NCBI GenBank assembly: GCA_005503165.1
Contig: SCNT01000001.1
Span: 124,001-188,000 of the forward strand
Direction of reading: 5' to 3'
DNA from: Sphingomonadaceae bacterium 3R27E2-A
GTDB taxonomy: Bacteria; Pseudomonadota; Alphaproteobacteria; Sphingomonadales; Sphingomonadaceae
Length of the DNA stretch: 64,000 bases
Shown: piece after piece, positions 8,926-17,216 of the stretch
Layout: each line of letters opens with the position of its first letter
Position numbering within the stretch: position 1 is the first letter of the stretch
Notes under the pieces: generated by a model
The model's input: the letters and a program-made list of their open reading frames with translations, nothing else
Databases searched by the model: none
Told to the model about the DNA's origin: nothing
Program-made: the position numbers and the translations under genes

Positions 8926-9063
8926 CCCCCCTCCCTGCAAGGGAGGCTGTAGCCACGAAGGAGGCTCGATGCCTCGTTAGTGGCTAATACGCGCAGCGTT
9001 GCTGTTCTTTTGGCGCGCGGACGCGCGCACCCACCCCCTGCCCCTCCCTGCAGGGAGGGGAGT
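8926..9063. repeat. intergenic palindromic repeat, possible terminator region
   Basis: The gap between two convergent genes starts with CCCCTCCCTGCAAGGGAGG and ends with CCCCTCCCTGCAGGGAGGGG, both strong hairpins. The inner part contains a further inverted segment around GTAGCCACGAAGG...GTTAGTGGCTA. It probably serves as a bidirectional transcription stop and belongs to the class of short intergenic palindromes common in sphingomonads. Confidence 0.6.
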
Positions 9064-9064
9064 C

Positions 9065-10249
9065 TTAATCGCGCACCAGCAGCATTGCGCCTGCCAGCGG
9101 GCCGCCCGAGGTCGAGGTCGCGCAGATTTGCGGATCGCCCTTGACCTGTCGCGCCCCGGCCCGGCCCCAGAGCTGGGTGCAGGCTTCGTGGACCGCGCCA
9201 TAGGCGTGGAGGCGCCCACCCGATAGCGCGCCGCCGCCGGTGTTGACGGGGAGTTCGCCGTCGAGTGCGATACGTTGGCCGCCGTCGATGAAGTCCTTGG
9301 CGCCGTATCGTTCGCAGAAGCCGAAATTTTCGAGCCAGTTGATCGTGTGGAAGCTGAAACCGTCGTAGAGCTGCGCGATGTCGACGTCGGCGGGCTTGAG
9401 GTCGGTGCGGCTCCACATCATCTCGGCGACCTTAGGCTGCGCCTGGGTGTCGAGTTCGGCGAGCTGGGTCCAGCTGTTGCGGTAGCGCATCGACGAGCCG
9501 ATCGCCTCGATCCGGATCGGCGGGTTTCGCAAGGTCCGCGCGACGTCCATGCGCGAGACGATGATCGCTGCGGCGCCGTCGATGGGCACGTCGCAGTCGT
9601 AGATCCGCAGCGGCGTCGCGATAAGTGGCGAGGCCAGATAGTCCTTGATTGTTATCGGAGCCTTGTAGATCGCCCTGGGATTGAGCGCGGCGTTGCGGCG
9701 CTGGCCCACCGCGATCTGGCCAATCTGTTCGGGGCGGATGCCGCTCTTGTGGACATAGAGATTGAAGAAGAGCGCCTGCTGGAGCGCGGCGGCGTAGGTG
9801 TAATAGGGGGCGTACCAGGAGAAGGGGCCCGCCTGCCGCTGGCCCTCGCGGAGCAGGCTATTGGCGTAGGCGGTCTTGCGCGCGGTGGCTTCGTACATCG
9901 TGCGAAAGATCAGCACATTCCTGCACAGCCCAGCGGCGATCGCGCCGATGGCATTGAACACCGCGCCATATTGGCCGGGCGCTTCGCCGCCGCCGCCATA
10001 CCAGCCGACCTCAAGCCGCAGCGCATCCTGCAGCGCGGCGCAGCCGACGGGCGAGAAGCCCGAGCCGTCGGCGCGCTCGCCGGGCCAGGTCGCGATGCCG
10101 TCGATGTCGGCGCGCGTGAGGCCGGCGTCGGCGATGGCTTCGAGCGCAGCGTCGACGGTCAGCGCCAGCGCGGACTTGTCGGCGCCGCGCGAGACGTCGG
10201 ACAAGCCGACCCCGGTGATCGCGGTATTTTTCTCGGCGAAGCGCGTCAT
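9065..10249 (-). CDS. thiolase-fold protein, Ltp2/SCPx-like (probable aldolase or acyl transferase)
   Basis: A 394-residue thiolase-superfamily protein: ITGVGLSDVSRG at the N-terminus, YDCDVPIDGAAAIIV at mid-length, AQLYDGFSFHTINWLE, and NTGGGALSGGRLHAYG near the C-terminus. Aligning the helix that normally carries the nucleophilic Cys (here GGGGEAPGQYGAV) gives Ala instead of Cys, so it is unlikely to be a true thiolase. Ltp2-type proteins with a DUF35 partner carry out retro-aldol cleavage of steroid side chains. Its start overlaps the DUF35 stop by 4 bases, as expected for such a pair. Another reading is a lipid-transfer or scaffolding role. Confidence 0.8.
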   Translation of the reverse strand: MTRFAEKNTAITGVGLSDVSRGADKSALALTVDAALEAIADAGLTRADIDGIATWPGERADGSGFSPVGCAALQDALRLEVGWYGGGGEAPGQYGAVFNAIGAIAAGLCRNVLIFRTMYEATARKTAYANSLLREGQRQAGPFSWYAPYYTYAAALQQALFFNLYVHKSGIRPEQIGQIAVGQRRNAALNPRAIYKAPITIKDYLASPLIATPLRIYDCDVPIDGAAAIIVSRMDVARTLRNPPIRIEAIGSSMRYRNSWTQLAELDTQAQPKVAEMMWSRTDLKPADVDIAQLYDGFSFHTINWLENFGFCERYGAKDFIDGGQRIALDGELPVNTGGGALSGGRLHAYGAVHEACTQLWGRAGARQVKGDPQICATSTSGGPLAGAMLLVRD

Positions 10250-10650
10250 GCGGTCACCGGGCGAAAGAGCGGAATCCAGAGGTCTTCGGCCTGCTCGAAG
10301 ACGACCTCGACTTCCATGTCGAAGTCGACGGCTTCAGGCGCGCATTCGACGATGTTGCAGGCGAGACGCACATCGTCCTGCTCGGCGATCGCGACCAGCG
10401 CGAGCACATAGGGATCGACGAGATCGGGCACCCACGGCTTGTGGTTGATCGTGAAGGTTACCACCCTGCCCCGCCCCGACACCGCTTGCGGCGCGACGTC
10501 GCGGCTTTCGCAGCGCGGGCAGAAAGGCACCGGCGGATGGACGAAATATTCGCACGAGGCGCAGCGGTGAATCGCGAGCTTTCCCTCGCGGCCCCATGTC
10601 CAATAGGCTTCGTTGTCGCGATCGATCGCGGGCAGTGTTCTAGCGATCAT
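10246..10650 (-). CDS. DUF35 OB-fold acyl-CoA-associated protein with zinc ribbon
   Basis: A 134-residue protein with an N-terminal zinc ribbon (CASCEYF...CPRCES) and a C-terminal OB fold (VVTFTINHKPW and LACNIVE). DUF35 proteins form complexes with thiolase-fold or hydratase partners and bind the acyl-CoA. ATG at 10650 is preceded by GGAGGGGG; an upstream GTG at 10662 would leave no ribosome site. It is followed with a 4-base overlap by the thiolase-fold gene. A regulon motif lies only 11 bases upstream of the start. Confidence 0.87.
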   Translation of the reverse strand: MIARTLPAIDRDNEAYWTWGREGKLAIHRCASCEYFVHPPVPFCPRCESRDVAPQAVSGRGRVVTFTINHKPWVPDLVDPYVLALVAIAEQDDVRLACNIVECAPEAVDFDMEVEVVFEQAEDLWIPLFRPVTA

Positions 10651-10660
10651 TTCCCCCTCC

Positions 10661-10672
10661 ACTTATTTAACT
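10661..10672. promoter_or_regulatory. regulon operator motif
   Basis: ACTTATTTAACT matches AGTTATATAACT at 10 of 12 positions. It lies between the DUF35/thiolase operon (leftward) and the amidohydrolase/P450 operon (rightward), immediately upstream of the DUF35 ribosome site. Confidence 0.55.
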
Positions 10673-10689
10673 ATGTCATAAACCAAGAG

Positions 10690-10704
10690 TTGACACATCG
10701 TCAA
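10690..10704. promoter_or_regulatory. inverted repeat TTGAC-N5-GTCAA, candidate TetR operator
   Basis: TTGAC and GTCAA arms are separated by 5 bases, the same arrangement as at 20994-21008 beside the TetR gene. The left arm extends to TTGACA, a consensus -35 hexamer for the rightward operon. It lies 50 bases before the amidohydrolase start. Confidence 0.5.
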
Positions 10705-10753
10705 TTTTTGTGATGATGAGGTCAACAACAAATCATTTGAGAGGAGAGTCGCC

Positions 10754-12067
10754 ATGCAGATGGACGACATGGTGATCATCAGCGTCGACGATCATGCGGT
10801 CGAGCCGCCCGAGGCGTTCATCCGCCATTATCCCGAAGGGAAGAAGGACCGCGCCCCGCGCATCGTTCAGGACAATGGCAAAGATATCTGGTCGTGGAAC
10901 GGCCAGCGTTTCCCGACCATCGGCCTAAACGCCGTCGTCGGCCGCCCGCGCAGCGAATATGGCATGGAGCCGAGCGCTTTCGAGCAGCTGCGCCCCGGCA
11001 CCTACGATCCCAAGCTGCGCGTCGACGACATGAATGCCAATGGCGTGCTAGCCTCCTTGAACTTCCCGACGATGCCGAGCTTCGCCGGCGGGACCTTCGT
11101 CGCGGTGGCGCAGAAGGACCCCGAGGAGGCCCTGCTCGCCTGCCGCGCGTGGAACGACTGGCATGTGCAGGAATGGTGTGCGACCGCGCCCGGCCGCTTC
11201 ATCCCGATGTGCCTGATCCCGATGTGGAACATGGAGGACACGCTCGCCGAGCTGAAGCGGATGAGCGACCTCGGCGTCCATGCGGTCAGCTTCTCGGACA
11301 ATCCCGCGAACATCGGCCTGCCGAGCATCCATAACGAATATTGGGAGCCCTTCTGGAAGGCCTGCTCCGACTACAAGATGGTGATCAACTGCCATATCGG
11401 TACCGGCGCGCGCGCGATGCATCCGTCGAGCGAAAGCCCGATCGACGCGTGGATCACCGCGATGCCGATCTCGATCGCCAATTCGGCGGCCGACTGGACC
11501 TTCGCCAAATTCTGGCAGCGCTATCCCGATTTGCGCATGGCGCTCTCCGAAGGCGGCATCGGCTGGATCCCCTATTTCCTCGAGCGCGCCGATTTCACCC
11601 ACGAGCATCATCACGAATGGACCTTCACCGAATTCAATGGCGAGCGGCCTTCGGACCTGTTCAAGCGGCACATCATCTGCTGCTTCATCGACGACCAGTT
11701 CGGGGTGAAGAACCTCGACTATATGAACACCGACATGGTCGCCTATGAATGCGATTATCCGCATTCGGACACCGTATGGCCCAATGTCCCCGAATATCTG
11801 TGGGCGTCGGTCAACGGGCTCGACAAGCAGGTGATCGACAAGATCACTCACCTCAATGTGATGCGCGAATATAGCTTCGACGCCTTTGCGCTGAACGGCG
11901 GGCGCGAGAATTGCACCGTCGCGCACCTGCGCGAACTGGGCAAGGACGTCGACGTCAGCCCGCGGCACAACCTCGGCGGGCTCAAGACCGACAGCATGGA
12001 TGCGATCGGCAAGGCGCGCCGGCCGGTCACCTCGGGTGACATCGAACGCATGTTCGCCTCGGCCTGA
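10754..12067 (+). CDS. amidohydrolase-2 family TIM-barrel hydrolase/decarboxylase-like protein
   Basis: A 437-residue metal-dependent TIM-barrel protein of the ACMSD-like amidohydrolase-2 group. Visible motifs are IISVDDHAVEPPE at residues 8-20, NCHIGTGARAMHPSS mid-protein, the LSEGGIGWIPYFLERAD strand, and ECDYPHSDTVWPN near residue 331. Members hydrolyse or decarboxylate cyclic or aromatic acids, and many in catabolic clusters have no assigned substrate. It is the first gene of an operon with P450, aldehyde dehydrogenase, CoA-transferase and oxidoreductase genes. GAGAGGAGAG precedes its ATG. Confidence 0.82.
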   Translation: MQMDDMVIISVDDHAVEPPEAFIRHYPEGKKDRAPRIVQDNGKDIWSWNGQRFPTIGLNAVVGRPRSEYGMEPSAFEQLRPGTYDPKLRVDDMNANGVLASLNFPTMPSFAGGTFVAVAQKDPEEALLACRAWNDWHVQEWCATAPGRFIPMCLIPMWNMEDTLAELKRMSDLGVHAVSFSDNPANIGLPSIHNEYWEPFWKACSDYKMVINCHIGTGARAMHPSSESPIDAWITAMPISIANSAADWTFAKFWQRYPDLRMALSEGGIGWIPYFLERADFTHEHHHEWTFTEFNGERPSDLFKRHIICCFIDDQFGVKNLDYMNTDMVAYECDYPHSDTVWPNVPEYLWASVNGLDKQVIDKITHLNVMREYSFDAFALNGGRENCTVAHLRELGKDVDVSPRHNLGGLKTDSMDAIGKARRPVTSGDIERMFASA

Positions 12068-12081
12068 ACGGAGGACGACCG

Positions 12082-13368
12082 ATGACCGAGACGACGCTCT
12101 CCCGCTGTCCGATCGCGCATGCTCCGGCCGACGCCCCGCCGGTGCCCGCCCATGTGCCGCCCGAGCTGGTGCTCGACACGCGTTTCGCGCAGGGCCAGGT
12201 CGCATTCGACCTGCCCGATCCCTATGCGCCGTCGGACGTGATGCGCGACCCCGCCGTGCCGCGCATCCTCTATTATCCCTGGCCGACGAGCGGGCGCCAG
12301 CATGGCGCGTGGACCGTGTCGCATTATGAGGACATTCGGCGCGTTTACGAAGACAACGACCTTTTCTCGACCGAGGGCGCAGCGCAGTTCCAGGCGCTGG
12401 CGGGCGAGACCTTTCCCTCGATCCCGCTCGGCATCGATCCGCCCGACCACGGCCGCTATCGCCGCTTCCTGAACCCCTGGTTCACGCCGGTCGCGATGAA
12501 CGCGATGGAGCCAAAGATACGCGCGATCGTGACCGAGATGATCGATGCCGTCGTCAAGGACGGCGAGGTCGACATCGCCTATGATTTCGGGCGCATCTAC
12601 CCGGTCCGCGTCTTCCTGAACCTGATGGGTTTCCCCTTCGGCATGTTCGACCAGTTCCTCGAATGGGAATATGCGATCCTGCACAACCCCGACATCGGCG
12701 CCAAGGCCGAAGCGGTGAAGGGCATCCTTGCCTATCTGCGCGGTTTCATCGCCGAGAAGCAGGCGAACCCAGACGAGACTTTGGGCAGCTATATCGCCAA
12801 TGGTCAGATGGACGGCCAGCCGCTGACCCCCGACGAGACGATCGGGATGACCTGGTTCCTGTGGCTCGGCGGGCTCGACACCGTCGCCTCGACGATCAGC
12901 CAGATGTTCCGGCGGATGGCGCTCGACACCGAGCTCCAGGCGCGCATCCGCGCCAATCCGGGCATCATCAACAGCGCGGTCGAGGAATTCCTTCGGGTCC
13001 AGCCGCTCGTCAACAGCGGGCGGCGGATCAAAAAGGATTTCACCTGGCACGGCGTCGAACTGAAGGAAGGCGACTGGATCGCCTGCATCAACAGTTCGGG
13101 CAATTTCGACGAAAAGCAGTTCGCCTGCCCGCGCGATTTCGACCCCGAACGCAAGAACAACCGGCATTTCACACTGGTCGGCGGGGTGCATATCTGCCTC
13201 GGCGCACATCTGGCGCGGCGCGAATTGCGCGTGTTGCTGCAAGAATGGCTGTCGCGCGTGCCGCCCTTCACGATCAAGGAGGGCGCCGATACCACCGTGA
13301 TCCCCGGGCTGCTGTCGATCCGCAACCTGCCGATCGTCTGGGACGCCAAAGCCGCTTCATTAGGATAA
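12082..13368 (+). CDS. cytochrome P450
   Basis: A 428-residue soluble bacterial P450. The I-helix GGLDTVAST resembles P450cam, the K-helix ExxR lies in EEFLR, and the haem loop ends GGVHICLG with Cys372 as thiolate ligand. The residue seven before the Cys, nearly always Phe, is Leu here. No ferredoxin or reductase is encoded nearby, so electrons must come from elsewhere. Followed 4 bases later by an aldehyde dehydrogenase, it probably hydroxylates a methyl or methylene of the pathway substrate, with further oxidation to an acid (inference). Confidence 0.92.
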   Translation: MTETTLSRCPIAHAPADAPPVPAHVPPELVLDTRFAQGQVAFDLPDPYAPSDVMRDPAVPRILYYPWPTSGRQHGAWTVSHYEDIRRVYEDNDLFSTEGAAQFQALAGETFPSIPLGIDPPDHGRYRRFLNPWFTPVAMNAMEPKIRAIVTEMIDAVVKDGEVDIAYDFGRIYPVRVFLNLMGFPFGMFDQFLEWEYAILHNPDIGAKAEAVKGILAYLRGFIAEKQANPDETLGSYIANGQMDGQPLTPDETIGMTWFLWLGGLDTVASTISQMFRRMALDTELQARIRANPGIINSAVEEFLRVQPLVNSGRRIKKDFTWHGVELKEGDWIACINSSGNFDEKQFACPRDFDPERKNNRHFTLVGGVHICLGAHLARRELRVLLQEWLSRVPPFTIKEGADTTVIPGLLSIRNLPIVWDAKAASLG

Positions 13369-13372
13369 TAAC

Positions 13373-14848
13373 ATGGCTTATTTGAAATATGACGACGCCA
13401 TTTATGTGGGCGGCGAATGGCAGAAGACCGTCCAGCGCGAGGCGGTGATCAATCCCGCCGACGAGAGCCTGCTGATCGAGGCCCCGGTCGGCAGCGAGGC
13501 GCAAGTGGACGCAGCGATCGGCACGGCGCGGACGGCGTTCGACAAGGGCGACTGGCCGCACCTGCCCGTCGCCAAGCGGCAGGCGTTGCTCACGCGCTTC
13601 CTGAACGCGCTCGACGCACGCAAGGGCGAAATCGTCGACATGATCGTCGCCGAAGCCGGCGCGACGCGGATGCTCGCCGAATTCCTGCAATATGGCATCC
13701 CGATGAAGCATGCGCGGCGGACGATCGAGGTCGCCTCGCGTCCCGCCATCTCGTCGCTGCCGGTCGAGCTGACCCCCAATGCACAAGGCCGGACGACGCT
13801 GGGCACCGGGGTGGTCAGCCGCGAGCCGGTCGGCGTCGTCGCAGCGAATTCTCCCTATAATTTCCCTTTCTTCCTCAACATCGGAAAGGTCATCCCAGCG
13901 CTCGCGGTCGGCTGTACCGTGGTGCTGAAGCCCTCGCCCTATACGCCGATGCAGGCGCTGATCCTGGGCGAGATCGCCGACGAAGTCGGGCTGCCCAAGG
14001 GCGTGCTGAGCATCGTCACCGGCGATATCGAGACCGGCAAATTGCTGACCACCGACCCGCGCGTCGACCTCGTCCACTTCACGGGGTCGGACAAGGTCGG
14101 ATCGATGATCCAGGCGCAGGCGGCGCCGACGCTGAAGCGCATCGTGATGGAACTCGGCGGCAAGTCGGCGCTGATCGTGCGCGCCGACGCCGATATCGCG
14201 AAAGCCGCGGCGGCGGGGATCATGGGCTTTACGACGCACGGCGGCCAAGGCTGCGCGCTCACGACGCGCCACCTCGTTCACAACAGCGTCCGGCCGCAGT
14301 TCGTCGAGGCGATGAAGGCGATGCTGGGGCATCTGAAGATCGGCAATCCCATTGACCCGAGCGTCAATTACGGCCCGCTGATCCGCGAAGTCGCGCGCAA
14401 ACGCACCGAGGATTATGTCGCGATCGCGCAGGACGAGGGTGCGACCTTGGTTGCGGGCGGCAAGCGGCCCGAAGGGCTCGACAAGGGCTATTATTACGAG
14501 CCGACTTTGTTCGACAATGTGAAGAACCACAGCCGGATCGCGCAGGAAGAGGTGTTCGGGCCGATCGGCGCGGTCATCGGTTTCGATCACGACGATGACG
14601 CGATCGCCATGGCCAACGACAGCGATTTCGGCCTGTCGGGCGCGATCTACTCGGCCGATGCGGGTGAAGCCTATCGCATGGCGCTGAAGATCCGCACCGG
14701 CGGCGTCTCGATCAATGGCGGCGCGGGGACGATGCAGTCCGACGCGCCCTTCGGCGGCATCAAGCGCTCGGGTTACGGCCGCGAATATGGCGAGGATGGC
14801 CTCAACGAATTCACCTATCAAAAGGTGATCAGCTTTCACGCCGAATAG
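13373..14848 (+). CDS. NAD(P)-dependent aldehyde dehydrogenase
   Basis: A 491-residue ALDH-superfamily enzyme. The general-base Glu260 is in MELGGKSAL and the catalytic Cys294 in GGQGCALTTR; the EEVFGPIGAVI and PFGGIKRSGYGRE motifs are present. It oxidises an aldehyde to the carboxylate, here probably the product of the adjacent P450 or of an alcohol dehydrogenase. It starts 4 bases after the P450 stop and is followed 12 bases later by a CoA-transferase, a logical order of oxidation then CoA activation. Confidence 0.92.
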   Translation: MAYLKYDDAIYVGGEWQKTVQREAVINPADESLLIEAPVGSEAQVDAAIGTARTAFDKGDWPHLPVAKRQALLTRFLNALDARKGEIVDMIVAEAGATRMLAEFLQYGIPMKHARRTIEVASRPAISSLPVELTPNAQGRTTLGTGVVSREPVGVVAANSPYNFPFFLNIGKVIPALAVGCTVVLKPSPYTPMQALILGEIADEVGLPKGVLSIVTGDIETGKLLTTDPRVDLVHFTGSDKVGSMIQAQAAPTLKRIVMELGGKSALIVRADADIAKAAAAGIMGFTTHGGQGCALTTRHLVHNSVRPQFVEAMKAMLGHLKIGNPIDPSVNYGPLIREVARKRTEDYVAIAQDEGATLVAGGKRPEGLDKGYYYEPTLFDNVKNHSRIAQEEVFGPIGAVIGFDHDDDAIAMANDSDFGLSGAIYSADAGEAYRMALKIRTGGVSINGGAGTMQSDAPFGGIKRSGYGREYGEDGLNEFTYQKVISFHAE

Positions 14849-14860
14849 GGAGCCAAGGCG

Positions 14861-16093
14861 ATGACAAAGGTCATGGAGGGCATCCGCGTCCTCGAGGTTG
14901 CGCAATTCACCTTCGTTCCCGCGGCGGGCGGCGTGCTGACCGACTGGGGCGCCGATGTGATCAAGATCGAGCATCCGGTGCGCGGCGACGCGCAGCGCGG
15001 CATCCAGATGCTGCAGCGGCTGGCGGTCAACCCGCAGCGCTCGTCACTGATGCAGCACCCCAATCGCGGCAAGCGCAGCGTCGGGATCGACATCTCGACC
15101 GAGGAGGGCCGCGAGCTGCTCTATGAGATCGCGAAGACCGCCGATGTCTTCCTGACCAACTATCTCCCCTCGGCGCGGCAGAAACTGAAGATCGACATCG
15201 AGCATATCCGCGCGGCGAACCCCGACATCATCTATGTCCGCGGCAGCGCATTCGGCGACAAGGGGCCCGAGCGCGACAAGGGCGGCTTCGACAGCACCGC
15301 CTATTGGGCGCGCGGCGGGTCGGCGGTGCTGGTCACGCCGAAGGAACTCGACGGGCCGCTGACGCAGCCGGGGCCGGCCTATGGCGACACGATCGGCGGC
15401 ATGAATATCGCAGGTGGCATCGCCGCGGCGCTGTTCCACCGTGAGCGCACCGGCGAGGCGACCGAGGTCGATGTGTCGCTGCTGTCGTCGGGCATCTGGG
15501 CGACCGCCTGCTCGGTCGATGTCGCGATGGAATTGGGCAAGGACCCGTTCGAGAATCTGATGCCCGGCGGCGGGCAGTCGGTGGGGACCAACCCGTTCAT
15601 GGGGGTGTTCAAGACGTCGGACGGCAAGTTCATCAACCTGACGGTGCTGTCGCCGGGGCCCTATATCGACGATGTGTTCGGGCATTTAGGGATTCCGGAA
15701 GCAGCTCAGGATCAACGCTTTTCGACGGCCGAGGCGATCATGGCGAATGCGGCGGAGGCCTATCCGCTGGTCAAGGCGGCGATCGCAGCGCAGAGCTTCG
15801 ATTATTGGTGCCAGCATCTGAAGTCCATGAAGGGGCAATGGGCGGCCTATCAGTCGGTGCATGACGTCGCGAGCGACGAGCAGGTGCTGGCGAACGACCT
15901 GATCTTCGAGGTCGAGAGTGCCGACGGCGGCGCGCCGATCCGGCTGGTCGCGAACCCGGTGCAGTTCAACCATGAAGGCGTCCAGAACAGCCGCGCGCCC
16001 GAAGCGTCGGAGCATACCGAGCTGTTCCTGATGGAACTCGGGCTCGAATGGGACCGGATCGAGGATCTCAAAAACAAGAAGGCGATCGCCTGA
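14861..16093 (+). CDS. CaiB/BaiF family III CoA-transferase
   Basis: A 410-residue full-length family III CoA-transferase. N-terminal GIRVLEVAQFTFVPAAGGVL, then VIKIEHPVRGD, NRGKRSVGIDIS, and the catalytic Asp144 in GGFDSTAYWARGG. It moves CoA between an acyl-CoA and a free acid through an aspartyl-CoA thioester. Its place after the aldehyde dehydrogenase suggests activation of the acid formed by that enzyme, or recycling of CoA from a pathway end product. The ribosome site GGGAGCC precedes ATG at 14861. Confidence 0.92.
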   Translation: MTKVMEGIRVLEVAQFTFVPAAGGVLTDWGADVIKIEHPVRGDAQRGIQMLQRLAVNPQRSSLMQHPNRGKRSVGIDISTEEGRELLYEIAKTADVFLTNYLPSARQKLKIDIEHIRAANPDIIYVRGSAFGDKGPERDKGGFDSTAYWARGGSAVLVTPKELDGPLTQPGPAYGDTIGGMNIAGGIAAALFHRERTGEATEVDVSLLSSGIWATACSVDVAMELGKDPFENLMPGGGQSVGTNPFMGVFKTSDGKFINLTVLSPGPYIDDVFGHLGIPEAAQDQRFSTAEAIMANAAEAYPLVKAAIAAQSFDYWCQHLKSMKGQWAAYQSVHDVASDEQVLANDLIFEVESADGGAPIRLVANPVQFNHEGVQNSRAPEASEHTELFLMELGLEWDRIEDLKNKKAIA

Positions 16094-16097
16094 GGGC

Positions 16098-17216
16098 GTG
16101 AGCGCGATGGCCCCTCCGCTGCGTGTCGGCATCATCAGCGCCGCCTGGGGTGCGAAGGCGCATCTCCCTGCGTGGCGCAGCCTCGACGGGGTCGAGGTGA
16201 CCGCGATCTGTACCTCGCGGCCCGAGACCGCGGCAAAGGCAGCGGAGGATTTCCAGGTTGCGCGCGCCTTTCACGATTTCCGCGCGATGGCGGCCTATCC
16301 CGGGATCGACATCGTCGATTGCGGCACGCGGCCGCCGCTGCGCTTCGAAATGGTGACGGCGGCGCTCGGTGCGGGCAAGCATGTCTACAACGGCATTCCG
16401 TTCGCCAAGGATTTGGCCGACGCGCGGGCGATGACCGAGGCGTGGCGCACGGCGGGGACGGTCGCGGTGGTCGACGCCTTCATGCAGGCGGTGCCGGCGA
16501 TGGTGCAGATGAAGGCGATGATCGCAGCGGGCTGGATCGGCGAGGTCTTCGGCGCCGACGTGTCGTTCGAGGTGCCTTTGTTCAGCGCCGCGCAGACCAA
16601 TGTGCCGGGCTATGTCTGGTTCGCCGATCCCGCGAACGGCGCGAGCGCGGGGCGCAATCTGGGAAGCCATATGCTGCACCTGCTGGTGCATTTTTTCGGG
16701 CCGGTGGCGGCGGTGGCTGCGGACCAGTCGCTGGCGCTGAAGGAATGGCCGCTGGAGGGCGAGACGATCCGCCCCGAGGTACCCGACCGCGCGTCGATGT
16801 TGTTGCGCCACGCGTCGGGGCTGCCGACGCGGCTCGAGGCGAACTGGTGCAAGATCGGTGGCGACGGCTTTCGTTTTTCGGTCTGGGGATCGAAGGGGCG
16901 GCTCGAGGCGCGCGCGCCGGTGTTTCCGATGGCGCATGATACGCGGCTGCTCGGGACGCGCGATGCGGCGCTGGGAAGTGCTGCGATGGACGCAATTCCG
17001 ATCGAGCCGGAGCATCTGGCGGCGCCGGGATGCCGCGCGATCGCCGATCGGCCCGAGACGGGGTTGCTTGCGCTGGCGTCGATCTTTGCGCAGATGCGTG
17101 ATGCGATACATGGCATGGGTAAGGCCGCGCCCGATTTCGCGCAGGCGCTGCATGTGCATGAGGTCGTCGAGGCGGCGGTGCTCGCGGGCGACGAGCGGCG
17201 CTGGATCGACGTCTAA
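16098..17216 (+). CDS. Gfo/Idh/MocA family NAD(P)-dependent oxidoreductase
   Basis: A 372-residue two-domain oxidoreductase. The N-terminal Rossmann domain has VGIISAAWGAKAHLPAW and CTSRPETAAKAAEDF; the C-terminal domain has GRNLGSHMLHLLVHFFGPV. It probably oxidises or reduces a hydroxyl or carbonyl of an intermediate. The start may be GTG at 16098 or ATG at 16107. It is the last gene of the operon beginning at 10754, and its TAA overlaps the stop of the convergent thiolase-fold gene. Confidence 0.82.
   Translation: MSAMAPPLRVGIISAAWGAKAHLPAWRSLDGVEVTAICTSRPETAAKAAEDFQVARAFHDFRAMAAYPGIDIVDCGTRPPLRFEMVTAALGAGKHVYNGIPFAKDLADARAMTEAWRTAGTVAVVDAFMQAVPAMVQMKAMIAAGWIGEVFGADVSFEVPLFSAAQTNVPGYVWFADPANGASAGRNLGSHMLHLLVHFFGPVAAVAADQSLALKEWPLEGETIRPEVPDRASMLLRHASGLPTRLEANWCKIGGDGFRFSVWGSKGRLEARAPVFPMAHDTRLLGTRDAALGSAAMDAIPIEPEHLAAPGCRAIADRPETGLLALASIFAQMRDAIHGMGKAAPDFAQALHVHEVVEAAVLAGDERRWIDV

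Noticed and set aside
9065..10249. Annotation as acetyl-CoA acetyltransferase
   Set aside because: The nucleophilic Cys is absent at the aligned position and a DUF35 partner is present, so a simple thiolase call would mislead.
13274..14974. A long minus-strand frame opposite the aldehyde dehydrogenase
   Set aside because: It has no family motifs, while the plus strand holds an intact ALDH with Glu260 and Cys294.
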